Assembly: GCF_041438805.1 (NCBI RefSeq)
Contig: NZ_CP109190.1
Coordinates: 9,052,001-9,116,000, forward strand
Reading direction: 5' to 3'
Source: Streptomyces sp. NBC_01707
GTDB taxonomy: Bacteria; Actinomycetota; Actinomycetes; Streptomycetales; Streptomycetaceae
DNA length: 64,000 nucleotides
The translations under genes and the position numbers were made by a program. The notes under the pieces are model-generated. The model was not told the DNA's origin and searched no databases. It saw only the letters and a program-made list of their open reading frames with translations. Shown in pieces: positions 8,419-16,351 of this stretch (positions are counted from its first letter, which is position 1; every line of letters begins with the position of its first letter).

Positions 8419-10073
8419 TGCGCCTCCAGATAGCGATGCACCAGCGCGACGGCCATGGCTCCCTCGCCGACGGCCGACGCGACACGTTTGACCGAGGAGG
8501 AGCGCACATCCCCCGCGGCGAAGACACCGGGCACGCTCGACTCCAGGTGGTACGGATCCCTCGGCAGCCGCCACCCGGCCGGCCGCTCCCCTCCGGCCAC
8601 CAGGTCGGGGCCGGTCACCACGAATCCCCGCTCATCACGGGTGACCACCCCCGCCAGCCACTCCGTATGCGGCTCGGCCCCGATGAAGATGAACAGCCAC
8701 GACGCGGGAACGGTGCGCACGGCGCCGGACCGGCTCTCACGGAGGGACAGCTGCTGCAGGTGTCCTTCGCCCTCCGCGCCGACCACCTCGGTCCACGGGT
8801 GGATGTCGATGTTGGAGATGCAGTTGATCTGGTCGATCAGGTAGCTGGACATCGAACGGCTCAGGTCGCCTTGGCGGATGAGAACGTGAACGCGCTGTGC
8901 GTAGCGTGAGAAATAGACAGCCGCCTGACCTGCGGAGTTGGCGCCGCCGACGATGTACACGTCCTCCCCGGAGCAGCTGGGCGCCTCGGTGACGGCGGAC
9001 CCGTAGAAGACGCCCGCTCCCGTGAACTCCTCCAGCCCGACGGCGGCCAGCCGCCGGTAGGACACCCCGGTGGCGAGGACCACGGCGTGCGCGGCGATGG
9101 TGCTCTCCGGACCCAGGCGCAGCACCCGGCCCGATCCCGCCACCTCCAGTGCGACAGCCTGCTGCGCGCTGAGGATCTCCGCCCCGAACTTCAGCGCCTG
9201 GCGGCGGGCCCGCTCGGTCAGCTGGGAACCGGAGACGCCGTCGGGGAAGCCGAGGTAGTTCTCGATACGGCTGCTCTGACCGGCCTGACCGCCGGTCGCC
9301 TGCTGCTCCACCAGCACCGTACGCAGTCCCTCCGAAGCGCCGTAGACAGCGGCTCCCAGGCCGGCCGGCCCTCCACCGACCACCACCAGGTCGTAGAAAT
9401 CCGAGGCCGGGACGGTACTGAGTCCGACCTGCGCGGCGAGCTCCCGCTCGGTGGGGGAGACCAGCGTCTTTCCGTCCGGGGTGACAACCAGCGGTACATC
9501 GGCCGCGGAGAGGCCCGCGGCAGTCAGTAGGCGCTCTCCCTCCGGATCGTCGGACAACAACCACCGATAGGGGACGAGATTGCGGGTGAGGAAGTCGCGG
9601 ACCGTGAAGGAGGGAGCGGACCAACGGTGCCCGACCACGCGGGTCTCCATGTCTCCTGGATCAGGCGTGGCGTGCCACAGGTCCAGCAGCGTGTCGATCA
9701 CGGGATACAGATGCTCTTCCGGCGGGCTCCAGGGCTTGAGGAGATAGTGATCGAGGTCCACGACGTTGATGGCGTCGATGGCCGCTTCCGTGTCCGAGTA
9801 GGCGGTCAGCAGCACGCGACGGGCGAGCGGAAAGAGGTCCATGGCGGCCTCGAGGAACTCGATCCCGTTCATCTGCGGCATGCGGTAGTCGGCGAGCATG
9901 AGCGCGAGCGGATCGCCACGGAGCTTGAGCTCACGCAGTGCTTCCAGGGCATCGCGGCCGGAGAGTGCGCGCAGGATGCGGTAGCGGTCGCCGTACTGCC
10001 GCCGGATGTCGCGGGCGACCGCCCGGGAGACTGCCGGATCGTCGTCGACAGTCAGGATCGTCGGGTTCGGCAT
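8415..10073 (-). CDS. Response regulator fused to thioredoxin-reductase-like flavoprotein
   Basis: 552 aa with three parts. The REC domain (about 1-125) has acidic residues at D10-D12, phosphoacceptor Asp62 in ADYRMP and Lys113. A thioredoxin/glutaredoxin-fold-like segment (about 150-222) lacks CXXC. A FAD/NAD(P) oxidoreductase of the thioredoxin-reductase type (about 226-545) has GGGPAGLGAA, an ATG motif (VLATG), a second GxGxxA-like site (GGANSAGQAA) and a C-terminal GDVR FAD motif. The TrxR CXXC disulfide is not visible, so electrons must go elsewhere. The ATG at 10073 is the start of REC homology. It is first in the operon with the histidine kinase, so phosphorylation may gate a redox enzyme rather than transcription. 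Confidence 0.92.
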   Translation of the reverse strand: MPNPTILTVDDDPAVSRAVARDIRRQYGDRYRILRALSGRDALEALRELKLRGDPLALMLADYRMPQMNGIEFLEAAMDLFPLARRVLLTAYSDTEAAIDAINVVDLDHYLLKPWSPPEEHLYPVIDTLLDLWHATPDPGDMETRVVGHRWSAPSFTVRDFLTRNLVPYRWLLSDDPEGERLLTAAGLSAADVPLVVTPDGKTLVSPTERELAAQVGLSTVPASDFYDLVVVGGGPAGLGAAVYGASEGLRTVLVEQQATGGQAGQSSRIENYLGFPDGVSGSQLTERARRQALKFGAEILSAQQAVALEVAGSGRVLRLGPESTIAAHAVVLATGVSYRRLAAVGLEEFTGAGVFYGSAVTEAPSCSGEDVYIVGGANSAGQAAVYFSRYAQRVHVLIRQGDLSRSMSSYLIDQINCISNIDIHPWTEVVGAEGEGHLQQLSLRESRSGAVRTVPASWLFIFIGAEPHTEWLAGVVTRDERGFVVTGPDLVAGGERPAGWRLPRDPYHLESSVPGVFAAGDVRSSSVKRVASAVGEGAMAVALVHRYLEAQ

Positions 10074-10447
10074 GTATCCATCATTGCTGCAAAGGCCAGG
10101 AAATGACGGCCTCAGCCGGCGCGGCCGCCGGGCAGATGCGGCGGGTCCGGCCGCCCGGCACCCTCCATCCATAGGCGTGGCCCGGAGGAACATGCGATGC
10201 CACGCCACCCGAAACGGCCCCGGCAGGTTGCAGGAACGTCCTCGGCCGGTACCGCTCCGAGTCGGGCATCGACCATGTGGTGGAATTCTGAATCACCACC
10301 AGCGAATGCGCTGGAGCCCGCAGGCGGGCCGCGGAGCATACCGCAGCCGGTTGCGGGGCAGTGCTCCCGCGTCGGTGGCGCTGATCCCCGGCACCTGCCG
10401 CCCGGAGCCGCCCGCGGCCCCGCACGCCCTCGCCCTCAGGAGTACGC
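10074..10447. other. Divergent intergenic region, 374 bases
   Basis: Lies between the REC-flavoprotein gene (minus) and the cysteine-desulfurase-like gene (plus). It should hold both promoters, but I cannot assign them. No perfect dyad longer than 8 bp was noticed. Confidence 0.4.
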
Positions 10448-11668
10448 ATGGCCTTCGACGTCGACGCGGTCCGCGCGCAGATCCCCGCCCTCAAGTCCGG
10501 CTCTGCCCGCTTCGACGCTCCCGGCGGCACCCAGACGCCGCAACCGGTGATCGACGCCCTCGTGGATGCGCTGGCCAACCCACTCGCCAACCGGGGACGC
10601 ACCACCGAGGGCGAGCGCAACGCGGAGACGATCGTGGCCGGCGCCCGCCGCGCACTGGCCGACCTGCTGGGCGCGGATCCGCGGGGCATCGTGTTCGGCC
10701 GCAGCGCCACTCAGCTCACCTACGACTTGTCCCGCGCCCTGGCCAAGAACTGGGGCCCTGGCGACGAGGTGGTCGTCAGCCGACTCGATCACGATGCCAA
10801 CATCCGTCCCTGGATCCAGGCGGCAGAGGCCGCCGGCGCCACCGTCCGATGGGCAGACTTCGACGCGGCCACCGGCGAGCTGACGCCCGAGCACATCGCC
10901 GGGGTACTCTCCGGAAACACCCGTCTCGTGGCCGTCACCGCAGCGTCGAACCTCATCGGCACCCGCCCCGACATCCCCGCCGTCGCCGACGTGGTGCACC
11001 GGGCCGGTTCCCTGATGCACGTGGACGCTGTGCATTACGCCTCGCACGCCGCGGTCGACCTGTCCGGCCTGGGCGCGGACTTCCTGGTCTGCTCGCCGTA
11101 CAAGTTCCTCGGCCCGCACCTGGGCGTGCTGGCAGGCCGTCCCGAAATGCTGGAGACGCTACGGCCGGACAAGCTGCTGCCCTCGACCGACGCGGTCCCC
11201 GAGCGCTTCGAGCTGGGCACCCTGCCGTACGAGCTGCTGGCCGGGGCCCACGCGGCGGTGGACTTCCTCGCCGGTCTCGCCCCAGGGGCCGACGGCACCC
11301 GCCGGGAACGGCTGATCGCCGCCTTCGCGGCGATCGAGGCCCACGAGGACGCTCTGCGGGCCCGCATCGAACAGGGGCTGGCCGCGCTCGGCGGCGTCAC
11401 CGTGCACTCCCGGGCCGCCCGTCGCACCCCGACCCTGCTGCTCACCCTGGCGGACCACAGCGCGACCGCCGCCTCGCAGTACCTGGCGGAGCACGGTGTC
11501 GACGCTCCGGCCGGGTCCTTCTACGCACTGGAGGCCTCCCGCAGGCTCGGACTGGGCGACGAGGGCGGGCTGCGGATCGGCCTGGCCCCGTACAGCAGCG
11601 ACGAGGACGTCGACCGGTTGCTGGACGCGCTGTCCGGCTTCCTCGGCACCCCGCCCGTCACGGGCTGA
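10448..11668 (+). CDS. Cysteine-desulfurase-like class V aminotransferase
   Basis: 406 aa, a PLP-dependent fold type I enzyme of the VC1184/cysteine-desulfurase-like family. The PLP lysine lies in SPYKFLGPH (about residue 218), preceded by the cofactor-binding HVDAVHYASH segment. No cysteine equivalent to the mobile catalytic Cys of IscS/NifS is obvious, so true desulfurase activity is doubtful. The length is typical. The ATG at 10448 has AGGAG nearby upstream. It is monocistronic, with no iron-sulfur cluster genes beside it, which argues against a housekeeping Isc/Suf role. Confidence 0.88.
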   Translation: MAFDVDAVRAQIPALKSGSARFDAPGGTQTPQPVIDALVDALANPLANRGRTTEGERNAETIVAGARRALADLLGADPRGIVFGRSATQLTYDLSRALAKNWGPGDEVVVSRLDHDANIRPWIQAAEAAGATVRWADFDAATGELTPEHIAGVLSGNTRLVAVTAASNLIGTRPDIPAVADVVHRAGSLMHVDAVHYASHAAVDLSGLGADFLVCSPYKFLGPHLGVLAGRPEMLETLRPDKLLPSTDAVPERFELGTLPYELLAGAHAAVDFLAGLAPGADGTRRERLIAAFAAIEAHEDALRARIEQGLAALGGVTVHSRAARRTPTLLLTLADHSATAASQYLAEHGVDAPAGSFYALEASRRLGLGDEGGLRIGLAPYSSDEDVDRLLDALSGFLGTPPVTG

Positions 11669-12287
11669 CCCGGTGGCGCCCGAGGATGAACAGGTCCGCA
11701 ATACGGGGCGCGCGGTAGGGGGCCGATCAGTCGTGTGACCGCGTACGGGCTCGGGGACATGGCAGCCCCCCCGAAGCCCAGCGGCGGCGCACCGATGCGC
11801 GCCCATGTGTCACTCCCGCTCGGTGTCCCCGGCCGTCTCCGGTCCACCCATGCGCACGACGCGCGGCGCCGAATCAGTTTTTTGTACCGACCGCGTGGCG
11901 TGCGCCGCCGCATCGGTCACGCACGACCAGAGGCCGGGATTCCCGCCGATTCGCGCGAATAACCGACCGTCCTCACCGCCGATACGGAACGCTTATCCGG
12001 CATTACGGCGAGCGAATAAAGCGATTCCGATATGACACAGGCCACATGACCTGCGTCACTCTTGCGCCGATTTGAGGCATTTGCCGTGTGGGGTGGACCA
12101 CGTGACGGGCGCCACTCCGAAACCGAATAGTAGGCCACTGCGCCCCGCTCGCAGGCCCCGAAGACGCTTCCCCGACCATTTTCAGAACTCGGTACGAATG
12201 CCGGTAGTAAAAAGTGGGCATTGACCCAGGTTTCCACCTCCCTTAACAATTCTTGGCATCACCCCCCGACAGAACAGGAATTACCAC
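11669..12287. other. Gene-free upstream region of the transglycosylase-like gene
   Basis: About 620 bases, AT-richer toward 11880-12240. It contains candidate Crp-type sites (12032-12045 and 12102-12115). I looked for the c-di-AMP (ydaO-type) riboswitch that often precedes Streptomyces wall-hydrolase genes and did not see it. No gene is credible here. Confidence 0.45.
12102..12115. promoter_or_regulatory. Candidate Crp-type binding site
   Basis: GTGACGGGCGCCAC fits the GTG-N6-GNCAC pattern described for Streptomyces Crp. A one-mismatch version (ATGACACAGGCCAC) lies at 12032-12045. The sites are 173 and 243 bases before the transglycosylase-like gene. The motif is short and expected by chance in GC-rich DNA, so this is tentative. 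Confidence 0.3.
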
Positions 12288-12755
12288 GTGCGGATCACCA
12301 CGATGCCTAAGAAGTTCGCTCGCATGACCAAGACCAAGAAGATCTCGCTGGGCATGGTCGCGGCCGGTGCCGCCGTCGTGGCCGGTACCGTCGTCAGCGC
12401 CCCGGCCGCCTCGGCCGCCACTCCCGCCCAGTCCGGCGGCAACGTCGACGCCTGGATCAAGGAGTCGCTGAAGGTCATGCACGCCAAGGGCATCCCGGGC
12501 ACCTACGAGGGCATCCGCAAGAACCTGATGCGTGAGTCCTCGGGCAACCCCCAGGCCATCAACAACTGGGACTCCAACGCCATGAAGGGCATCCCCTCCA
12601 AGGGCCTGATGCAGGTCATCGACCCCACCTTCAACGCGTACCACGTCGCCGGCACCTCGACGAACATCTACGACCCGGTCGCCAACATCACGGCCTCCGC
12701 CAACTACGCCGCGCACCGCTACGGCTCGATCGACAACGTCAACTCGGCCTACTGA
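12288..12755 (+). CDS. Secreted SLT-domain transglycosylase-like protein
   Basis: 155 aa. A signal peptide (Lys-rich start, hydrophobic core, ASAA cleavage near residue 44) precedes one soluble lytic transglycosylase domain. The ESSGNPQAINNWDSNA and KGLMQVIDPTF motifs are the SLT Glu/Ser and GLMQV signatures; the Glu in RESSGNP is the expected catalytic acid. It would cleave peptidoglycan glycan strands outside the membrane. The GTG at 12288 is preceded by AGGAA at good distance; ATG at 12303 is an alternative. No LysM or wall-binding domain is present. A Pro/Thr-rich stretch follows out of frame after the stop. Confidence 0.9.
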   Translation: MRITTMPKKFARMTKTKKISLGMVAAGAAVVAGTVVSAPAASAATPAQSGGNVDAWIKESLKVMHAKGIPGTYEGIRKNLMRESSGNPQAINNWDSNAMKGIPSKGLMQVIDPTFNAYHVAGTSTNIYDPVANITASANYAAHRYGSIDNVNSAY

Positions 12756-13201
12756 TCCGGCCCGACGAGCCACCCCGGTCGCCCAGCACGTCCCGGGCGA
12801 CCAGCACCCCGCACAGAACCACCGGGCGCAGAACCGCAGGCCGCGTCCCCACGACCGGCCTGCCCACGACCGCCGCTCCCACAGCCACCGACGGCACGCC
12901 CCCACCCGTGGCGTACCCCCACCCCGTGGCTGCGGTCGAAGCGGCACCGGTCGGCACGACGTACGACGCGGACGATTCCGGGGCGCCGGTCGGCACGACA
13001 TACGACGCGGACGATTCCCCGGCCGGCCGGTCGGCACGGCCCCGCTGAAATCCCTGGCGGGCGCGCGACGACAGCTAGAGCACCTCGCTGCGTCGTCGGA
13101 ACGCCGGAATGCGCCCGGTGCGACGACGCCCGCCTTGCGATGCACCGCATCCGACGCCGCACTGTGTCGTGAGACCTCCAAGGGCTACGGGACAGCTGCC
13201 G
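12756..13201. other. Low-complexity region after the transglycosylase gene
   Basis: No intact gene. In one plus-strand frame it reads as a Pro/Thr/Ala-rich segment ending in a 13-residue repeat (APVGTTYDADDSG twice), out of frame with the preceding gene. The DNA at 12947-13040 is a 39-bp tandem repeat, about 2.4 copies. Confidence 0.4.
12947..13040. repeat. 39-bp tandem repeat, about 2.4 copies
   Basis: Copies start at CCGGTCGGCACG at 12947, 12986 and 13027 (the third is partial and offset by 2 bases). The first two differ by very few bases. In frame it encodes a 13-residue repeat. Confidence 0.75.
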
Positions 13202-13591
13202 GCCGTGCACCCGGATCCGCAGCGGTCCGACCGGCTCGAAGTGATGGCGGACCGCGGCCGCCGGGCCATCACCGCGCTCATGGCCGACCACCGGCCCTGC
13301 GTCTTTCACGCGCGGCCAAGCGGCTTCCGTGCCCTCGTCCGGTGCGAAGACGTCGGAATCTCCCACCGACCGGTCGCTTCGGCGCGCCACCGCTCCGGCG
13401 ATCACCCCGCCGTCGTAGCAGAGTCCGGCGAGCACGAAGAGGTCGTCGAGCAGTCCGAGCTGGAGGAGGCCTGCGTAGCGGTCGCCGCCGTCCCAGGCGA
13501 GCGCCCAGGTGCGCAACTTGTCCGGGCCGCCCACCACGTGCCAGGCAAGAGCTGCGGGAATGATGGCCGCACTCGCCGGACGTGGATCCAC
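13202..13591 (-). pseudogene. Degraded acetyltransferase-like gene
   Basis: Reading from 13591 the frame gives a protein-like segment (ALAWHVVGGPDKLRTWALAWDGGDRYAG, then VFAPDEGTEAAWP, then AAAVRHHFEPVGPL). I recall this layout from small Streptomyces GNAT-like hypothetical proteins, including the final FEPVGPLRV motif. The natural stop is missing, the frame runs on into Arg-rich nonsense, and the segment before HERGD looks shortened. I read it as a decaying gene. Homology is from memory of the family pattern, so confidence is limited. Confidence 0.4.
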
Positions 13592-14417
13592 CGTGGTTGC
13601 TTCGCGTCATCGCGCCTGAGGATCGTGACCCGCGTCGGCCGGGACCGTCGTGCGGCTTTCCACTCCCCGCCGGCCGGGCGCTCCACTCGAAGGCGCATCG
13701 CCGGCTCCTGGGGACCGTTTACGCCCTGGACGCCTCCCGCATGCCGACCGGAACCGACCCCGCACGGCTCCCATGGGTATGCGCCGTTTCTGCTGAGTCA
13801 TACCGCCGTGTCGGCGCGTCGCCGGATGGTGACGGCCCTGACGTCGTCATCGGTGTGATGTCAGGGCCGTCCCGCGGGTCCGGCGTGGGGCACCGGATTA
13901 ATGAAGTTGTCTAGCACATCGGTGCATAGGGGGCATAAGGGACACGCTTCCTCGAAGTGAAGCAACCCCTTACGTGCGATGGATCCCCGGGATGCTTCAC
14001 CGATGCCTCGGTCGAAGCCGCGCCACCAGGTCGGTCTGACGGGGGTTCCGTCGACCGCGTGGGGCGTGGCGGTGCCCGCGAGGCCTGCGTGGCATGCCGG
14101 CGCTCTCTTGGTGCGCGAACGGCGGTGTGATCGGCCGGTGCGGTCGGGTGCTCATGACGGCCATTCGGGGACCGGGAGGGTGAGTGGGTGTCATGAAGTC
14201 GCTCAGAAGGCCTAATTGCCTCCCAAGTGGGTCTGTTTCCCTGCCTGCTGGCGGATCGTCAGGCCCGCGACGCGTGTGCGATCGCGCCTGTTTGTACGCC
14301 CGTTCGGCCCCCTGGCGTCACGCTCTCGACGTATCCGATATGACAGGTAAAGACCCCATAAGTACTTTTAATTCAGGCCGGTTGCCCGGCCGACCCTCAG
14401 AGACAAGGGAGAATGAC
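13592..14417. other. Gene-free stretch, about 830 bases
   Basis: Leads into the right repeat arm gene. No credible coding sequence. An AT-rich patch at 14335-14375 before the ribosome-binding site may hold the promoter of the gene at 14418. Confidence 0.45.
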
Positions 14418-14987
14418 ATGACGACGCGTACCGTCGCCGTGACCGCCGCCGCTGTGGGCGCCGCGGTCCTCGCCACTACTGGTATCACCTATGCCTCGGC
14501 TGCCGGTTCCCCCCAGGCTGCCCCGTCCGTCCAGCAGGCCGCGCCTGCCGTCCAGCAGGGTGCTCCTGCGGCGGCTCCGCTCGGTGGCGAGGGCGGGAAC
14601 GAAGGCGGGAACGTGGGCGGGAAGGGCAATGAAGGAGGCGGCTACGGGGGTGGCGGTGGCTACGGTGGTGGCCACGGCTACAAGTACGAAGGCCGGATCT
14701 TCATCAACGAGCGTTCCTACTCCGCCCGTTCGGAGGAGGGCTGCATCACTGTGGTCAGCGGGCTGGGCTCGCGGAGCTTCAACGTCCGTAACGACAGCCA
14801 CCGGACTCTGGAGCTCTTCCGTGGGGCGACCTGCGACAACGGTTCCCCGGTCGCGACTGTCGGCCCCTGGAGCACGAGCAACGGTGTCTTCACCCGCCAG
14901 GTCCGCGGTGGCGTGAAGGTCCGCAACGGCGTCGTGGGCAGCTTCCGCGTGGTCAGGGACCACTACGGCTACGGCAACAAGTGGTAA
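14418..14987 (+). CDS. Secreted Gly-rich protein, paralogue of 5028-5573
   Basis: 189 aa. Same architecture as the gene at 5028: Sec signal peptide (residues 1-30), an Ala/Pro/Gln then Gly-rich linker (about 35-85), and a C-terminal two-cysteine domain ending HYGYGNKW. The last 80 residues are nearly identical to the paralogue except around RTLELF versus HTVEVF. The linker is longer, with PSVQQAAPAVQQGAP repeats. The ATG at 14418 is preceded by AAGGGAG. The family is not recognised. An extracellular or wall-associated role is inferred from the signal. Confidence 0.88.
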   Translation: MTTRTVAVTAAAVGAAVLATTGITYASAAGSPQAAPSVQQAAPAVQQGAPAAAPLGGEGGNEGGNVGGKGNEGGGYGGGGGYGGGHGYKYEGRIFINERSYSARSEEGCITVVSGLGSRSFNVRNDSHRTLELFRGATCDNGSPVATVGPWSTSNGVFTRQVRGGVKVRNGVVGSFRVVRDHYGYGNKW

Positions 14988-15007
14988 CAGCTCCACCCGC
15001 ACAACAC

Positions 15008-15044
15008 GGAAACCCCGGCCCGTCGGAATCGGGCCGGGGTTTCC
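15008..15044 (+). terminator. Hairpin terminator after secreted protein gene
   Basis: Same 14-bp stem and 9-base loop as at 4971-5007, about 20 bases after the stop codon. Confidence 0.8.
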
Positions 15045-15331
15045 GGCGTGGGGAGCTTCTCGGCGGTTGCCTCCTCCGGGGGCCACATTCACGTGCGGCC
15101 CGGGCCCGGTGTCTCCTATACATCACCTATGCCACTTCGAGCGTCAACTGAGCATAAGCGTGTCGCGGACGGCGGGCTCGAACCCGAACCCGTACATGAC
15201 GGCACGCGTACAAAGGAACCGCCGAACGCGTGACGAAATGCGCACGCGGCCCGCCGGAGCACCCGTGACCGGACACGACCCGGGGAGGTGCGCCCAACGG
15301 TGCACGGAGGTGCTGACACGATGTCATTCGC

Positions 15332-16351
15332 TCACAGGTACGCCGGGGACACCGCTGCCGTCAGGACGCGGTGCGGTGCGCCTCCGCCGGCGGCCGCCAC
15401 GGCGTAGAGGTCTGCCCCGTAGTCGCCCGGGAGTGCGTACGCGAGGGTGGTGTCGTCCTGCCAGACGGCCTGGTCGTCGACGCTGCGGGTTTCGGCCACA
15501 GGATGGTCCCTGAGCGTGCGCAGGTTCAAGACGTGCAGTCGCCACGGGGCGTCGGCGGGCAGGCCCTTGTCGCGGCTCTTGTAGGCGATGCGGGTGCCGT
15601 CGGGTGAGAGGGAGGGACACTCCACGTTCGGCCGCAGCGTGGTGAGCGTGCGGGTGCGAAGGTCGCCCCGTACCAGATACGTGCTGCCCTTGGTGGCGAG
15701 CGTCGCGTAGAAGTGCCGGTCGTCGGCCGCGAAGGTGACGCCCCAGAAGTTGACGTCCGCGGCGCGGTAGCGGTGACCGTTCTTGCGTATCGCGAAGCCC
15801 TCCAGCGTCGGAGTGAGCTTGCCGGTGCGGGTGTCGAGGATTGCCGCACGAGTGGAGAAGTTCGTGCCGGCGTAGCTGTCGCCGCCTACGAAGACCGTCC
15901 AGGCCGCCAGCCGCCCGCTGGGGGAGACCCGGGCGCGGGACGGAATGCCGGGGATCGAGTAATGCGCCCGCTCCCTGAGGCGTGAGTCCAGGATCGTGGC
16001 CCGGTAGCTGTCCTGCATCGCCCCGTGCACGGCTTGGAGGCAGACTCCGGTGCCCGAAGCCGCGTAGAAACGCAGACACTTGACGCCCGACGCCGTGCGC
16101 GCACCCGTGGGCGCCGCCGCCGGGACCGTCGTCAGCTCGTCGCGGTGCGGCCCCCACGCCATGTTCCGGAACACGATCCGCCGCTTGTCGGTGAGCGTGA
16201 CCCGGCCCGCGGCGACCGTCGGGCCGCCCGGACGAGCCACGTCACGCCGTTCTGAGCGCGCGGCGGCGTGCAGCACGGAGGTCGTGGCGACCGCCGCGAG
16301 CAGGGTGACCGCACAGACGAGGACGAGCAGCTTGGTACGGGTGTTCGTCAT
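15332..16351 (-). CDS. Exported TolB/WD40-like beta-propeller protein
   Basis: 339 aa. An N-terminal hydrophobic segment (about 7-28, LLVLVCAVTLLAAVATTSVL) serves as signal or anchor. It is followed by repeated beta-propeller-type units such as ARVSPSGRLAAWTVF, FAADDRHFYATL, CPSLSPDGTRIAYKS and AVWQDDTTLAYAL. The SPDGxxIAY pattern is typical of TolB-like/PD40 repeats, which bind proteins or ligands. Its ATG (16351) overlaps the stop of the MFS gene (ATGA), so it is the third gene of a coupled phosphatase-transporter-propeller operon. Role within that operon unknown. Confidence 0.85.
   Translation of the reverse strand: MTNTRTKLLVLVCAVTLLAAVATTSVLHAAARSERRDVARPGGPTVAAGRVTLTDKRRIVFRNMAWGPHRDELTTVPAAAPTGARTASGVKCLRFYAASGTGVCLQAVHGAMQDSYRATILDSRLRERAHYSIPGIPSRARVSPSGRLAAWTVFVGGDSYAGTNFSTRAAILDTRTGKLTPTLEGFAIRKNGHRYRAADVNFWGVTFAADDRHFYATLATKGSTYLVRGDLRTRTLTTLRPNVECPSLSPDGTRIAYKSRDKGLPADAPWRLHVLNLRTLRDHPVAETRSVDDQAVWQDDTTLAYALPGDYGADLYAVAAAGGGAPHRVLTAAVSPAYL

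Larger units (their letters stand above)
14418..15283 (+). repeat. Right arm of long inverted repeat
   Basis: Counterpart of 4732-5573. Similarity starts at the start codon and ends sharply at 15283. The 306 bases from 14978 to 15283 match the left arm with a single difference seen (C for T near 14995). No IS terminal repeats or transposase are visible at the edges. Confidence 0.85.

Noticed and set aside
11880..12287. c-di-AMP riboswitch upstream of the transglycosylase-like gene
   Set aside because: Expected from similar Streptomyces genes, but the conserved ydaO-type core sequences are not present.
13109..13858. Plus-strand frame over the degraded acetyltransferase
   Set aside because: Antisense of the more protein-like minus-strand frame; composition unnatural.
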